A stretch of DNA of 64,000 bases from Leptasterias polaris (Eukaryota > Echinodermata > Asteroidea > Forcipulatida > Asteriidae): positions 1,798,001-1,862,000 of the forward strand of contig JAZGTN010000164.1 in assembly GCA_037783415.1 (NCBI GenBank), read 5' to 3'. Every line of letters begins with the position of its first letter. The first letter of the stretch is position 1. This document shows, in pieces, positions 10,001 to 23,061 of this stretch. Under the pieces are notes generated by a model. It worked only from the letters and a program-made list of their open reading frames with translations, was not told the DNA's origin and did no database searches. Made by a program: the position numbers and the translations under genes.

Positions 10001-13000
10001 ATGGGTGAAATGTCAGGTATAACCCCCCCTCATATGGATTGGTCGTCCACAGATCAATCGACTGCATTCCTCAAATTCAAGGAATATTGTGAGCTTGTGT
10101 TTAAAGGCCCACTAGCAAAGAAATCTGCACCTGAGAAAGCCACATATTTACTATTATGGCTAGGTCAAGAGGGAATTGATGTTTTCAATACATGGGAACT
10201 TGATGAGAATCCAAAAAAATGATCCTCAAGCGATAATGGCAAAGTATGAGAAACACTTTGAACCAAAATCAAATTTCCATCTGAACCGGTTCAAAAATTC
10301 AAGCAATTGCAAAATGAGTCGGTAGATGAATTCATGACCCGATGTAAGATTCAAGCTAAACGATGTAAGTTTACTGCAACTGAATGTGCAGAACGCTTGA
10401 TAGAGCAACTAGTGGTTGGTACAAAAATGAAAAAAGTCCAAGAAGTATTATTGGCTAAAGATGAGACACTAACGCTAGATAAAGCAATGGACATAGCTCG
10501 TACAAAAGAGGCAACTATCCAACATATGGAAGAACTCACAGGCACGAATGTGAATGTTGATGCCTCATGGTACCAACGTAACAAAAAAGGGTCTCCACGT
10601 GCTAGTGGTAGTAAGACCGCAAAGTGTGGTAAATGTGGATTACAACACGATAGATCTAAATGTCCAGCACATGGAAGTACGTGTAGAACTTGTGGTAAAC
10701 CTAATCATTGGCAAAGTGTTTGTAGATCAGGTAAACAACCATCCGACACATACAAGCCAAAGTTCCCAAACCACACGAATAAATTTCGGTCAAGATCTAA
10801 AAGCAGAAACCGATACCAAACTAAAAAAGTGAATGCTGTGAACCAAAATGGTGATGAGTCGCATGTAGAAGATGTGTTGGATTTAGATCAATTACAGTTT
10901 GAATCCATACAAATAAACCATGTTAGCAAAGTGACTAAACATGATGAAGCCTATGCAGATATAGGGATACAACTAGAGGATAGAGCCAACCCAGCAAAAC
11001 TTAAAGTAAAAGTAGATACTGATGCACAGGGTAACATATTACCAATTCGTATATTCTGTAGAATGTATCCTAAGAAGCTGGATTGTGCAGGCTATCCAAA
11101 ACAAGATGACACACAGAGACAAGACACTGTACTCACTGCATACAATGGAACAAAAATTCCACATCATGGTACACTGAAAATACCATGCTCATACAAAGAG
11201 CATAGTGAAGTCACAGAGTTTTTCTTGGCTGATGTAGAAGGTCCTGCGATACTTGGATTACCATCATGCCTGAAGTTAAAACTTGTCTCGCTCAACTGCA
11301 GTATACAAGCAGCAAACAACCCCTTGACCACACCGATTAACACTAAAGAAGATCTACAGGGACTATACCCCGACAGATTTGATGGAATAGGAAAATTCGA
11401 GGGTGAATACCACATAGTGATAGACCAAAATATTCCACCTGTTGTCCACGCAGCAAGAAGATGCCCTATCCAAATCAAGGATGAAATCAAGAGAGAACTG
11501 GATGACATGGAATCACTAGGAGTCATAAAAATTGTGACAGAGCCTACAGATTGGGTCTCAAGCTTGGCATACTCACAGAAATCTAATGGTCGATGGCGTG
11601 TATGTCTAGACCCGAAGGACTTGAACACTGCTATAAAGCGCAGCCACCACCACACGCCGACATTGGAGGAAATAACATACAAGTTTGCCGGAAACAAAGT
11701 GTTTTCCAAACTAGACGCCAGACATGGATACTGGTCAGTCTCCCTCGATCACGAGTCAAGTATGCTTACTACATTCAACAGCCCCTTTGGAAGATATCGC
11801 TTCACAAGACTTCCATTTGGCTTGTGTGTCAGTCAGGACATATTCCAGCAAAAGATGGATCAAATCTTGGAGAAATGCCCCGGCACAGTCGGCATAGCAG
11901 ATGATGTAGGTGTAGGTGGCAGGACAGAGGCCGAACACGACGAGAACTTACACAATCTAATGAGAGTTGTACGCGCACACGGGCTCGTGTTCAACCTCGA
12001 AAAGTGTGACATAAGGAAGCCAGAGATCAAATTCTTCGGCCTAATCTACAGTAGAAATGGAGTACGCCCAGACCCAGAGAAGGTGAAATCTATAGAGGCA
12101 ATCACGGCACCAACAAATGCTAAGGAGTTACAACAATTTCTTGGCATCGCCACATACATGGCACCGTTCATACCAAACCTGTCAACGCTGACATCACCCT
12201 TGAGAGAGCTGATGAAACAAGACCGACAGTATGAATGGATACGTGCCCACCAAAAGGCATTTGACAACATCAAAAAAGTCATATGTGAAGAAGTCACACT
12301 AGCATACTTTGACCCAAGGAAAGATACAGTTATACAAGTTGATGCGTCGCAGAAAGGTTTAGGCGCAGCACTGATGCAAGACTCCAAGCCGATATGTTTT
12401 GCGTCAAAATCATTGACTGATACAGAACAACGATATGCTAACATTGAACGTGAACTGTTAGCCGTAGTATATGCATGTGAAAAATATCACACATATGTAT
12501 ATGGCAAGTCATTCACAGTACAGTCAGACCACAAACCCTTGGAAATGATCCACATCAAAAACCTTGGTTCAGCCCCACCACGACTGCAGCGATTCCTACT
12601 AAGACTGCAAGGATACGATGTGAAAATTAAATACAAACCAGGAAAAGAGATGCTTCTCGCTGACGCAATGTCTCGTCTGAAACCAATACCTGGTGAACCA
12701 ATAGAGATGGAGGAAGTGCACATACGTCATGTACAATTCTCCGACACCAAAATATCGAAACTGCAAGAAGCAACGAATGCTGATCCAGAACTGTCAGCTC
12801 TATCCGAAATTGTATACCAAGGTTGGCCTGACAACCAACAAATGATCCCAAAACCGCTACGAAAGTACTGGGCATATCGAGATGAACTATCTATAGAGAA
12901 TGGTCTCATTATGAAAGGCCAAAGGATCATCATCCCGAAAGACCAAAGACCAGAAATACTTGACAAGCTACATGAAGCACACCAAGGCATTGTAAAATGT

Positions 13001-14023
13001 CAGCTCAGAGCAAAAGGCAGTGTATTCTGGCACAACATCAACCACGACATTGAAGAATTGACAAAATCATGCAGTGTGTGTCAATCTCATGGAAAATCCC
13101 AACCACCAGAACCAATGAAGTCGCATGAAATACCCAGCAGACCATGGCAGACAGTAGCCGCCGATATCTTCTTCCTTCACGAGAATGAATACTTACTAAT
13201 CGCTGACTACTATTCCAAGTATACAATCTTACGACAGATCCCCAAAGGCAACTCCAACAGTAGCACTGTCATTCGTTTGCTCAAGAATGTCTTTGCAGAA
13301 CAAGGCATACCTGAAAGACTGATAAGTGACAATGGACCCCACTTCAACAGCCAAACATTCCGTGACTTCAGCAAATCGTGGAATTTCACTCACACAACAT
13401 CATCACCTCGATACCCGCAATCCAATGGATTTATCGAGCGAAACATACAAACAGTCAAAACCACAATCAAGAAGGCCAAACAGTCAAACACAGACGTACA
13501 AAAAGCCTTAATGATACTCAGAGCAACACCGATTGATCATCACCTTCCATCCCCAGCAGAATTGCTGTATGGTAGAAAACTACGCACAACATTGCCAGCC
13601 AAAATAGAAAACACAACTGTCAATAGACACAAAATCCACCAGAGATTACAAATGAGACAGGAAGTACAACAACAACACTTCAACAAAAATACACATCCAC
13701 TACCCCCACTCCACACTGGACAAACTGTTCACATACAAGACAAATCCAACAAGAAATGGATCCCCGGTACAATACAAGATGTACAACCCGAACCACGATC
13801 ATATAAGGTCGAAACCGATACAGGGCAAATCTTGAGACGAAACCGTCGTCACCTAAAAGAAACTAAGCAAAAAAGGGTTACATTTGAAACCGAAGATGTC
13901 ACAGATGATACAGACATGGGTACAAATAAACAAACTCCAACTTGCCCAAGCCAAGTGACAGCACAACCATATCAGACCAGATATGGGAGGACTATCGTTA
14001 AACCAACCAGACTTGACTTGTAA
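10001..14023 (+). pseudogene. Ty3/gypsy gag-pol polyprotein, frameshifted
   Basis: The frame starts at ATG 10001, stops at 10222, and resumes in the same phase after two compensating shifts in A-runs (10213-10219 and 10293-10297). The long open part ends at TAA 14021-14023. Counting from codon 10307: two zinc knuckles (CX2CX3HX4C at 107-119; CX2CX4HX4C at 126-139), a retropepsin site that reads DTDA instead of DTGA at 237-240, a reverse transcriptase with IADD at 530-533, RNase H (D679, E716, D741), an integrase HHCC finger (H889, H892, C922, C925) and catalytic D953, D1008, E1044 with the usual 35-residue D-E spacing. The coding region is otherwise long and open, so this is a young but probably dead copy. 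Confidence 0.9.
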
Positions 14024-14297
14024 ATTTATGCTAAATGCACTGGCTAAGATTAAACAAGTTGTTTTAATCAAAGTTGATTTCTTCCTAGGGTAACAATTCC
14101 TTAGTAGGTACCCAGGACTAAACTGTTACTGTTTGTTATATTGGTTTTTACAATGTTAAATATTGTGTTCAAAGTTGATTTTAATTCAAGGTTTTAAGAT
14201 ACAATTGAAATAGTTCAGCCTTGCAAGCAAACAAATAGTTTTTCAATCAATACATCTTTCTGACCATATTTGTGAAAACATGAATGCTTTCTTATTT

Positions 14298-14309
14298 AAA
14301 GAAGAGGGA
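14298..14309 (+). promoter_or_regulatory. Polypurine tract of the Ty3/gypsy element
   Basis: AAAGAAGAGGGA lies immediately before the TGTAA start of the 3' LTR, the expected plus-strand primer position. Confidence 0.85.
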
Positions 14310-14493
14310 TGTAATAATATGGACTATATCATTATGTGCGTAAGCTCACAGTGAGTAACACGCCCTGGAACTGTTTTATTGTGAGTTACTTTATGATGAA
14401 CCAGAATGAATAAAGAACCGCTCGACTGAACTAGCTGAGATTTAACAAGGAATATCAGCCTCATATCATTTCAAATGGTCACATAACTTTACA
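14310..14493 (+). repeat. 3' LTR of the Ty3/gypsy element (184 bp)
   Basis: Begins TGTAATAATATGG, ends ATAACTTTACA, contains GAATAAAG as a poly(A) signal, and is followed by the target duplication CCAGC. Its 184 bp match both ends of the larger 5' LTR. Confidence 0.9.
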
Positions 14494-14620
14494 CCAGCCA
14501 AGATACCATATCACATGTACGATCTGTGACTGATTTTATCCTGCTTATATATTTGCTTAGCTGAAAACTGTTCTGAAGAAATATTTTCTGTTGAAGCAGT
14601 TCTATGAAATTGGTCCCTGG
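14494..14620. repeat. Right part of the split palindromic repeat
   Basis: Continues the repeat broken at 7604 (CCAGCCAAGATACCAT..., ATCCTGCTTAT..., ATTTTCTG) and ends with the inverted terminus TCTATGAAATTGGTCCCTGG. Confidence 0.8.
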
Positions 14621-17104
14621 CGTTGTATAGTTACAGGTACTATGTATGTACTTCATGAATTAAAATACATCTTATACACAGTTCAACCTCCTTTAAGATG
14701 CAAAGCAAACCCTGTGAGACAGGTACAAGGCCTCCAAGGTCATTGATAAGCTAAGGTAACCTGACTCTCACCAGGTTTTGTGCTTGACCCTGCTCCTAGA
14801 ACGTGATGGTTCCTCAGTCACCCCAATTTCATTTTCCCCTTGGAAATAAAACCTGGATAAAATACATGAATACATACTTGTCATTCACATGACACCTACA
14901 GAAAAAAAAGTACAGTCAAATTTTCTTTTGTTTCCATACATGTAGTTCCAACAGTTGTCATGGTCATCGACCAATTTGGCCCACATCCATTTCTTGTCAA
15001 AACAAAATTCTACCATTGTGGCAGTATGTACTGGCCTACTTTCATAATTTGTTCGGAGATGGTCACACGCTGGGCATGTTACAGGTTTCTTTATTAGATT
15101 TCCCTGACAAGTGGTAATACCATGTGTAAGCTCCACTTTATGAGACCTGCAGTGACCTCCCTAATCCCTAAGTATTTTTTTTTCTCTGGAGCAGCAAAGT
15201 TGGCTGTTTTCAAGATCAGCACAAAATATGAGACATTGGCACATTTTAAGGTGAAACTGGAGAAAACATTTCCTAAATTTGAAAACACAAGAGAAACAAT
15301 TTCCATGTCACTGTAGACCATGGTGTGTGGGTATAAGAAGCTAGAATCCAAGATGCAAGCAACACGCCTGGTTTGGTCTCTCGAATGTTGCGCCTCTACC
15401 ATGCCTCCTATAAGCTTGAATCAAAACGGAAGAATTTGTGAAGTTATAAAGTGACTAAAATTGCAAGGTATGCAATATCAGTTTTATTTCTTGTTCAGCA
15501 GGAAACATCTAATTGTTTAAAAAAGTAACAAAATTTAAGAGGTAATTTCTGAAATTCAAAGGACATACTGTGTAGAAATTGAACTGCTGCCAAGGTAACA
15601 TTTGATGATGATATCGAAACTGATCATCAGTCATTTGTTTGTTTGTTTTGCTCCAGGTATCAGAAGGACACATTAAACTTGTCCAAGTACATGTGTAGGA
15701 AACTGGGACACAGCATGCATCTTCTTGGAATACTTCCTAAAATTGGTCAAGGATGGAAGAACTATCCATCCTGAAGGACCAAAGTAAATGTTCCCAAGGC
15801 TATAATGTATAGATCCGGCCAGTTTCTTGATGGATATGTCATCTCAGTCTGGTCTCCCTGGGAGTATTCTCTAGGGAGGAGTGCACCAATACTCAGCAGG
15901 AACTGCTGGTTGACTCTGGACTCTGTGACGGCAACCACAATGATCAGAATGAAGATGATGACGATGGTAAGATTTAACAACCTTTGTCATTTTAAAAAGA
16001 CTTACTCAAGAGAAACCAACTGACAGTTATTGGCGACAAAATAGAAACTGTTTTTCTGTGTTTCTAGAAAGTCTGCCCAACTACGTGTAGATCTTCAAGA
16101 TGCTGGAAGATGCTGGTTAAGCACTTTTGCGGGTCAGTTCAGTTGCAGTGACTAAACTGCAACAGAGTTGTTGGCTTGGTTTGGCTTGGTATCAAGATAC
16201 TGAAAACTAACAAAAAATGTCACTGGAATTCTTTTAAAAATTTAAAATATTGAAGCACACCAATGCAATAATGTTTATGAAATAAAAAAGACAATGTTCC
16301 ACCACTTGAACAAAAATTGAGCCTGGCAGTATTTTTTGATAACATTAATTTTCAAGAGATGTGCCTGCATTATTAACTGTTTCTGGTTGCCCACCTTTTT
16401 TCGCTTGGCTCTCCAAAATTGTTTCAGTCAATGAATTTTACGTCAGAATTTTGTTTATTATTTTCGACAAAACACACCCCAGATGAGTTGAACTACAAAA
16501 CTGTACATGCACAAGTTTCTTTTACTATTTACAATTTTTATCCCTACTCATTGTTTCTCCAGATAGCTTTAAAATAACAACAACAAAACAATTTACTTTT
16601 GCACAAAACAAGTTTTGCCGGGCATAACAGCAGCCTGCCCACTATTACCCTGAAACGAACACAAGTCGTAAATTCTGTGTCATTGCAATTTAGGCAAGAA
16701 GAACACAGTAATTTATTGGAAGTTACCATTCTTAAACATAAATTAAAGTCCTGTCCTTCAGCAGGTAGCAGTCAAGACCACTTCTCAAACTTTATTTGTT
16801 TGTTCAGCTTTCAGAGCTAGTTAACTTATTATGATCCCAATGTCACTCTGTGAACCCAACTCTGTAATAAATCATTCCCTTTCTGTCAAACTCATGTGGG
16901 TTTGAGGAATTAAAACACAATGTAAACTGAACTCTGTTTCTCTCTCAGACAAGCCACAGTAATGTGACGCTGCTCCTTGACTGTTAGTGTGTTTTGTGTT
17001 GTTTTTTTTCTTTAAATAGGATTTAATAGCACTTGTTTGTCTACTCAACTGATCAGCAGATTATGTTCAAACTAGTTTGTATTAAAGCCGCAGGCTGCCA
17101 ATTA
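14621..17104. other. Intergenic, nothing recognised
   Basis: Short open frames occur on both strands but none has domain motifs, codon bias or splice context that I would trust. No clear repeat boundaries were found. Confidence 0.4.
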
Positions 17105-17293
17105 GGGCCAATTTTATGGAGCTTATTAAGCGCTAAGCACAAGTAAACTATGCTTTACTTGACTAAGTTTACCAGCCAAATAACCATTCCTCATGTTCCA
17201 TCTGTGACTGATGGAACTGTGCTGCTTACTTTTGCTCAACAGAACAGATTTAAGCAATGTTTACTGCTGAAGCAGGCTTTTTTGAAATTGGGC
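17105..17293. repeat. Palindromic CCAATTTCATA-family repeat
   Basis: Degenerate copy: starts GGGCCAATTTTATGGAGCTTA and ends GCTTTTTTGAAATTGGGC, with the internal AAGCGCTAAGCACAAG and ATTCCTCATGTTCCATCTGTGACTG signature. Confidence 0.65.
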
Positions 17294-17401
17294 ACTGAGC
17301 CAAATTTTATTGAGCCATTGATTTGAAGCAAACTGCTTACTATTGTTTTGCAAACTATTGTTTGTGACACAGAAAGCTGAGCTGTATTACACTAGTGGCC
17401 A

Positions 17402-17786
17402 TTAAAGGCAAAGTATACCTTTGGTTTTTGGAACCGCTCGATTATATTAGTCCTATGTAAATGTAGACATATGCAATTAAACTATCGTGTGAAAATTTCA
17501 TTTCAAAAGGTGGTCGTGTTTTTCAGATACCATCCAAAAATATCTGGAGTGGTTTTGTCCACGCAGGAAGAATAATCCATCAATCCTGAGAAACGTTTCT
17601 GACAGAAACATTTCTCAGATTCAAATTTTGGGGGATAGAAACTGATATATTTTTCCAATAACCACATCACTTCGAAGTGAAATGTTTCTCAAAATGCATT
17701 ATGCTATCAAAGCTGCTGTACATCTTACCAAGTAAGTTTTTGTTGCCATTTATTTTAAGAGTAATCACCAAATGTATTCCCTTTAA
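17402..17786. repeat. MITE-like palindromic repeat (GGCAAAGTATACC family)
   Basis: Opens TTAAAGGCAAAGTATACC and closes with the inverted GTATTCCCTTTAA. It carries the paired segments AGAAACATTTCTCAGATTC and CTTCGAAGTGAAATG. A related copy lies at about 54474-54803, and a disrupted one in the reverse sense at about 18230-18870. Confidence 0.6.
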
Positions 17787-18158
17787 AGGCACTGAACACG
17801 TTTTGTAATTGTCAAAGACCAGTATTCTCACTTGGTGTATCCCAACATATGCATAAAATAACAAACCTGTGAAAACTTGGGCTCAATTGGTCATCGAAGT
17901 TGCAAGAAAATGATGAAAGAAAAAACACCCTTGTTGTACAAATTAGTGTGCTTTCAGATAGGAATAAAAGGCTTCTGGCCAGAAGTCTTTTATTATTTTA
18001 GTGAGAAATTACCTCTTTCTCAAAAACTACGTTACTTCAGAGGGAGTCGTTTCTCACAATGTTTTATACTATCAACAGCTCTCCGTTGCTCCTTACCAAG
18101 TAAGTTTTTATGCTAATATATATTTTGAGTAATTACCAAACGTGTACAGTGCCTTTAA
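17783..18158. repeat. TTAA-ended palindromic repeat (AGGCACTGAACACG family), copy 1
   Basis: Begins TTAAAGGCACTGAACACG and ends with the inverted form CGTGTACAGTGCCTTTAA; about 30 bp at each end are imperfect inverted repeats. It is nearly identical in its interior to the copy at 45400-45778 in an intron of the second collagen gene. The open frame 17877-18116 is shared only because the repeat is shared and is not a gene. Confidence 0.75.
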
Positions 18159-18164
18159 AGGGTG

Positions 18165-18870
18165 CCCACAACATTGATAAGATTGAAAATATAAATGTCC
18201 ACAGATTTGCTTAGATAGCTTACATAAGATGGTCATGGTGGAAAACTTCCCTTTAAGTGGTATACGCTTGGTAATCACTCTTAATATTAATGGCAATAAA
18301 ACTCATTGGCTAGAAGCCTACAGCAGCTTACGATAGTATAAAGCATTTTGAGAAACATTTCACTTCAAAGTTTTGTGGTTTTAAAATGTAAAAATATAAA
18401 AGTTTTTATGCCCACAAATTTGAATCTAAGAAACATTTCTGTCAGAAACGCTTCTCAGATTGTGTATTCCTATAGGCCTATTTCAATTTCAATTCACTTT
18501 ATTATCCACAAATGGGAAATTCATTTCGGCCTTTACATCAATAAGTTAAATTTACAAAAATTACAATACGTAAAATTTTACCATTTCAGTACAAAACTAC
18601 ATCAAAAAACCACAATACTTCTCTATATAAGAGGAATGACACAAAAAGTTATAGACAAATATAAAAGCTAAAAGTACATAAAAAATTGCAAACAAAAGTA
18701 TATTCAAAATATGGACATGTTCGCTCCGGATTTTTCGTCGTCGATATCTCAAAAACGCGACCACCTTTTGAAATGAATGTTCACAGTCTAGTTTTATTGT
18801 ATCAACATTTATATAAGGTTAAAACAATCGAATGCTTCCAAAAACCACCGGTATACTTTGCTTTTAAATA
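18165..18870. repeat. Composite of old palindromic repeats
   Basis: Fragments of the AAGGGTG...CAACATT family (from 18165) and, in the reverse sense, of the GGCAAAGTATACC family (ending near 18865 at GGTATACTTTGCTTTTAA) are interleaved with an AT-rich segment (about 18480-18710), which may itself be an insertion. Boundaries are uncertain. Confidence 0.4.
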
Positions 18871-21150
18871 CTTTTTGCTTGAAATACTGGGTAGATTTTA
18901 AGATATGAGTCAAACAATTAGTTTTGATCTCGCGAGACCATACTTGACTTTTAAAAAGTAGTGGAAACACTAAAAGTATGTTTGTTCTATTTATCGTGTG
19001 ATTCTTGTGACTCCGATGACTGGTTGAGTTAAAAATGTCCCAGGTTTGTTATTTCATGTATGGGTCACACTCGCATAAAGGACCAATACTAGTCTTTGAC
19101 AAATGAAAATGTTGGCCACCTGCTTTAAAGAGATCATACAAGTAGGATGTACTGTTGCTGCTGGTTTTTCTTTTATTTGACCAAAACCACATGAACAAAA
19201 TGCATCTTGGCAAGAAAGATGAACATGCATACAGGTAAAAATGTGTATAATCTTAACACACTGAGATAAGTGTATGGTTAATAATCATGTAATGCAGAGC
19301 TCTGTTTCATTGGATTAGGCATTCTTTGCTATGTTAGCTTCTATACTGTTAAACAAGTGTTCTGTTAGCCTTAAGAACTTTCCCTTTATAAGTGTTGGCT
19401 TGTATCAACCGCATGTGAATAAAACATCACTGACCGCTTGGTCAGTGATTGGATCTAAGGTCATGATGACCCAATTCACCTGATGTCATCATCACAATAA
19501 TCTTGGTTGTGCCGTTTTAGGAGTCAATTATGTCCGTGTGTGTTATAGTGTAGTGCACATTTTAGGCGTTCCTGCATTTATATACGCTTAGGTCTATCTG
19601 TTGACTCTCAAAATAGTGAGCATGGGACAGTCACTGCGTGTGACTTTGCACAGGCCTGAAATTTCATTGTTTTTTAGGGCAAGGCTACTCCGGCCTTGAT
19701 AATGATACATGTAGATGCAGATTTTGAACGCAAATTTTGAACGCAAATTTTAAATGCAAATTTTAAATGCAAATTGCGTGCAAGGGTTTAATACCCAGTT
19801 TTGTCATGGTTTGGTGGCTCATCTGGGTTGTGTTTTTAAGGCCCTATCTAATGAAGAATCACAGTACAGTCAATGTGTACCTCTGACAGAATGTAAAATT
19901 GTGCATTACCGCTCATGTGTGAAATGCATGTTAAACTCCCATCCAACTTGTTATCATAAACGAGAAGGTGTTGCTAGAATGGCAGAAAGTTGAACTGCAG
20001 CACTTTGCAACCTTTTGGAAAAGGCTGAAGCCAGATGTTTCTGTGCTTTATAGCAATTCAAGTTGAGGAGGTCATTCTTATATGTGATACCTAAGTGAGG
20101 CTGGAAGAGACAATAACTAAGCCTCCTTTTCATGTAGAGTCAAAATTAGGGACATGACGATTAAGGGGATGGCAACTTCAGGCCTAAATTGAATTATCAG
20201 TTCTATGTTTTCTATGTTTTAAAATTATTTATGATTTATCTATCTTTTAATGAAACCATTAACTTATCCTCAAAAGTCCATTGCACTGTACCCGTAGGCC
20301 TGAAGAACCATGTGACAAGAAGTCAAAGAAATCTTAGTTTTTAGATGTGGGAGGAACTTCACTGGGGTGGGGGGGGGGGGGGGGTTAACCCATGCAATCG
20401 GGTAAGGACTAAAAGCCCAATCCACATGCAAGGCTCTGGTCTGATGCCAGATTCGAACCAGGGTCCACAGAGGTGAATGGCAGGGAAGAAAGCCCTAAAA
20501 GTGAACCTGAATTAACCAACTTGGCTCTGCTTTTGCATTGGTGCCCTTAATTTGTTGTGACTCTTCAAGCATGAGGACCAATGGCCTCCACGTGATTATT
20601 TTATTAGAATGTTTGTTTGGAGTTGTCTTAGACTGATTTTGACCCCATCTCATCAAAGGTATGTTGAGCCATGTCACGTGTCAGTCCCTGCCTGATGCTT
20701 CATTCCTGAAAAGGCGAGGGCGTCAAGGCATTTTCTCCTTTGCAAAGGGCACCTCTTGGAGAAAATTTTAAAAAAATGAACATTTCAAGGGGCACCAAGG
20801 CACTGACCAAGTCAGGCCTGTGTCACATATTTACCCAAAATGCTAATTTAAAGTAGGTTTTAAAGATTAGCTGAACTGCAAAGTTCTAAGCTGCATCGAA
20901 TCTGCGTAATCCAAGTCCTAGATTTAACTTTGAGTAATTTGGCAGTAAATATTAAAATATAGTGATTGAATAGGCTTATGTTACCATGGAAAGTACCACA
21001 AGACTAGGCCTACAAGTCTAACATAACCTGCACAATGACCCAGAGACGACTCAGACAAATAAAAGTAAATTTTATACTTAGTCTAGTAAGGGCAAAACAT
21101 TTTTATCTTGGTAAAAGGGACCACTTTATTTATGGGAAATGTTATTATTA
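18871..21150. other. Intergenic, nothing firm
   Basis: Contains a short tandem array of a 15-bp unit (ACGCAAATTTTGA-like, 19722-19776), a G-run near 20370, and a reverse-strand tRNA-like B box (ATTCGAACC near 20451) that probably belongs to an old SINE. No gene was seen. Confidence 0.4.
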
Positions 21151-22966
21151 GGTGTTCGGGCACACAGCCCGTAACACCTCTTGTTTTTGTTCCGTTTTTT
21201 TTTCTTACTTTTTAATACTTCTTATTCTTCTTCTTATCCCCCGCGATTGTCCGCTAACAAAAGCACACTTCCCAAGCTCGTATAAACTTGAAATTTCTAC
21301 CATAGTTAGATATCCATTAGGAGACGAAACCGTTTCATTTACGTCATGATGACGTCATCAGGTGTCAAATTACAAGGTTTTTAGAAAAAAATAAATTAAT
21401 CTTTGAAAATCTGTAACAAATCACACTTAAGAGACCGGCGGTTGTTTTATGCGGGATCATACTTAGGTCATATAGGTCTTTATTTTTTGTCGTGTGCGTG
21501 ACCTCACATGACCTCTACTTCCGGTCGTAACATGAAGAAACAGGAAGTGCCTTGTAATTTAAAAGTGGCACACTTTTTGAAGTTTTTTTAACGGTGTTAT
21601 AGTCGAGCAAGAGTCTGGTTTAACAAAAAAAGACAAATGACGTCATAAAAGTCAAGAGCGCCCTCTAGCGGCAGGTTGAAAACAATTAAAAATGCACTTT
21701 TCCTAGATGTCTGTGGCGAAGTTTAAGATAATCGTTTCGAAATTGGTATACATAATGACCTTCATGCAGACAACATATGTGTGAAGTTTTAGATTGATGA
21801 CGTCATCGTGTGTCACATGGTATTGCCTTAAAGGTTTACTTTTTGAAGCCGTGTATTTACAAAACCACAAGATCGACTGAGTTGAAACTTGGCATGTTGA
21901 AAGACAGTGATATTGACTATGTAAATCTAAAGAGAAAACATGATGACGTCATTCCTTTTTTTTATACAAATATTTGAAATATTGACCAATTATTACGGGT
22001 ATTTATTGACCCGCTGTCAAACCACGGGCTACACACACACTACGCGAACTAAACCAGTTTACTGTTTTGTTATCACGTAGTGTGTGTGTATACGTTGAGC
22101 AAATCATCCGCAAGGTTCAAAGTCCATCAAACATGCTTGTGGTCTAGTCTCTGTTCAAGGTTCGCGCAACCTGCTTTTGACAATACGCTTTGTTAGTCTC
22201 TAAAACAGCCGTCCATGCAAACCTCGTTAACAAGCAAATGCTGTGCTTTCGATCGTGTGCTTTTTAAAACTTTTGCTAAAGCTGGTGGTGCTATATCAAA
22301 TTATGGTCATGCTTTTACCACGCTCTGTGGCATTATTGGCTTGCTCTGTGACAGATCGGCTCGTTTTAGTCTACGCAAACACCAATGTGAGCATTTTTGT
22401 TGGCCAACAAAGACACACTTTGAGTCGTGCGTAGCGCGTACACGCGTGCACTTTTCCATTGTTTTTCATCAATGATGGTGGTCAATGACGTGGTCAATTT
22501 GCTTTGATTTGCTGTAAAACGTTAATCGGTGACAGGGTACGCTGAATATAAGGCATTTCATCACTAAGGTGACAAAAGGAATTGTCGTGTGCTTATTAAT
22601 ACTAGCAGAAAACATGCGTATAACGTAACAACGATCTACAACCACGTTGCAAATTTACAATAAATTTGCAATGTTGTGTTTTGCACTCGTGGGGCCCAAT
22701 TTAATTATATTATGTACTGGAGCATTATTTTTGTGCTCCTATAGTAAATTGCAAGATTGAGCTCAAGCCGCGATATATTACATTTAACGCTTGTTTTCCT
22801 GATAAAAGACGTCATCAATTGTAACATGACTTCGACTTAAAGTTGCAGTTTTACCAGATTTGTATACACAGTATTACAATTGCCTGGTCAAGCTTAAAAC
22901 CAAATTGATGTATTCAAGCTGACAATGAGTAACATCCCATATTTGAACGTCATGCCGAACACCTTG
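21151..22966. mobile_element. Possible transposon with GGTGTTCGG ends
   Basis: The left end GGTGTTCGGG is matched by the inverted GCCGAACACC at about 22953-22962. The left end also forms a local hairpin with CCCGTAACACC, and its flank CACCTCTTGTTTTTGTT is repeated directly at the right end. The interior has several ATGACGTCAT palindromes and no protein similarity that I recognise. The extent is tentative. Confidence 0.4.
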
Positions 22967-23061
22967 TTTTTGTTGTGTAACAAAAATTTAAGTCTAGTTA
23001 TTATTTTAATTTTATTCCGGAAACCTGTAAGCAAGGGTGCTTGCTATGTGAACCAAAAACA

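Larger units (their letters stand above)
7605..14493 (+). mobile_element. Ty3/gypsy LTR retrotransposon, nested in a palindromic repeat
   Basis: The element is bounded by LTRs that begin TGTAA and end TTACA, and by a 5-bp target duplication CCAGC (7600-7604 and 14494-14498). A primer-binding site follows the 5' LTR, a polypurine tract precedes the 3' LTR, and the interior encodes gag, protease, reverse transcriptase, RNase H and integrase in the Ty3/gypsy order. The short LTR and single gag-pol frame recall Mag/SURL-like elements of echinoderms, but that placement is an inference. The identical shared LTR sequence indicates a recent insertion. The 5' LTR carries an extra 1237 bp. Confidence 0.95.

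Noticed and set aside
15762..16023. Overlapping open frames on both strands near 15.8-16.0 kb, one with a hydrophobic start
   Set aside because: There is no domain, no splice context and no support for either strand.
17877..18116. Open frame shared with 45545-45736 (YYFSEKLPLSQKLRYFRG)
   Set aside because: The similarity is explained by two copies of the same non-coding palindromic repeat; no protein family was recognised.
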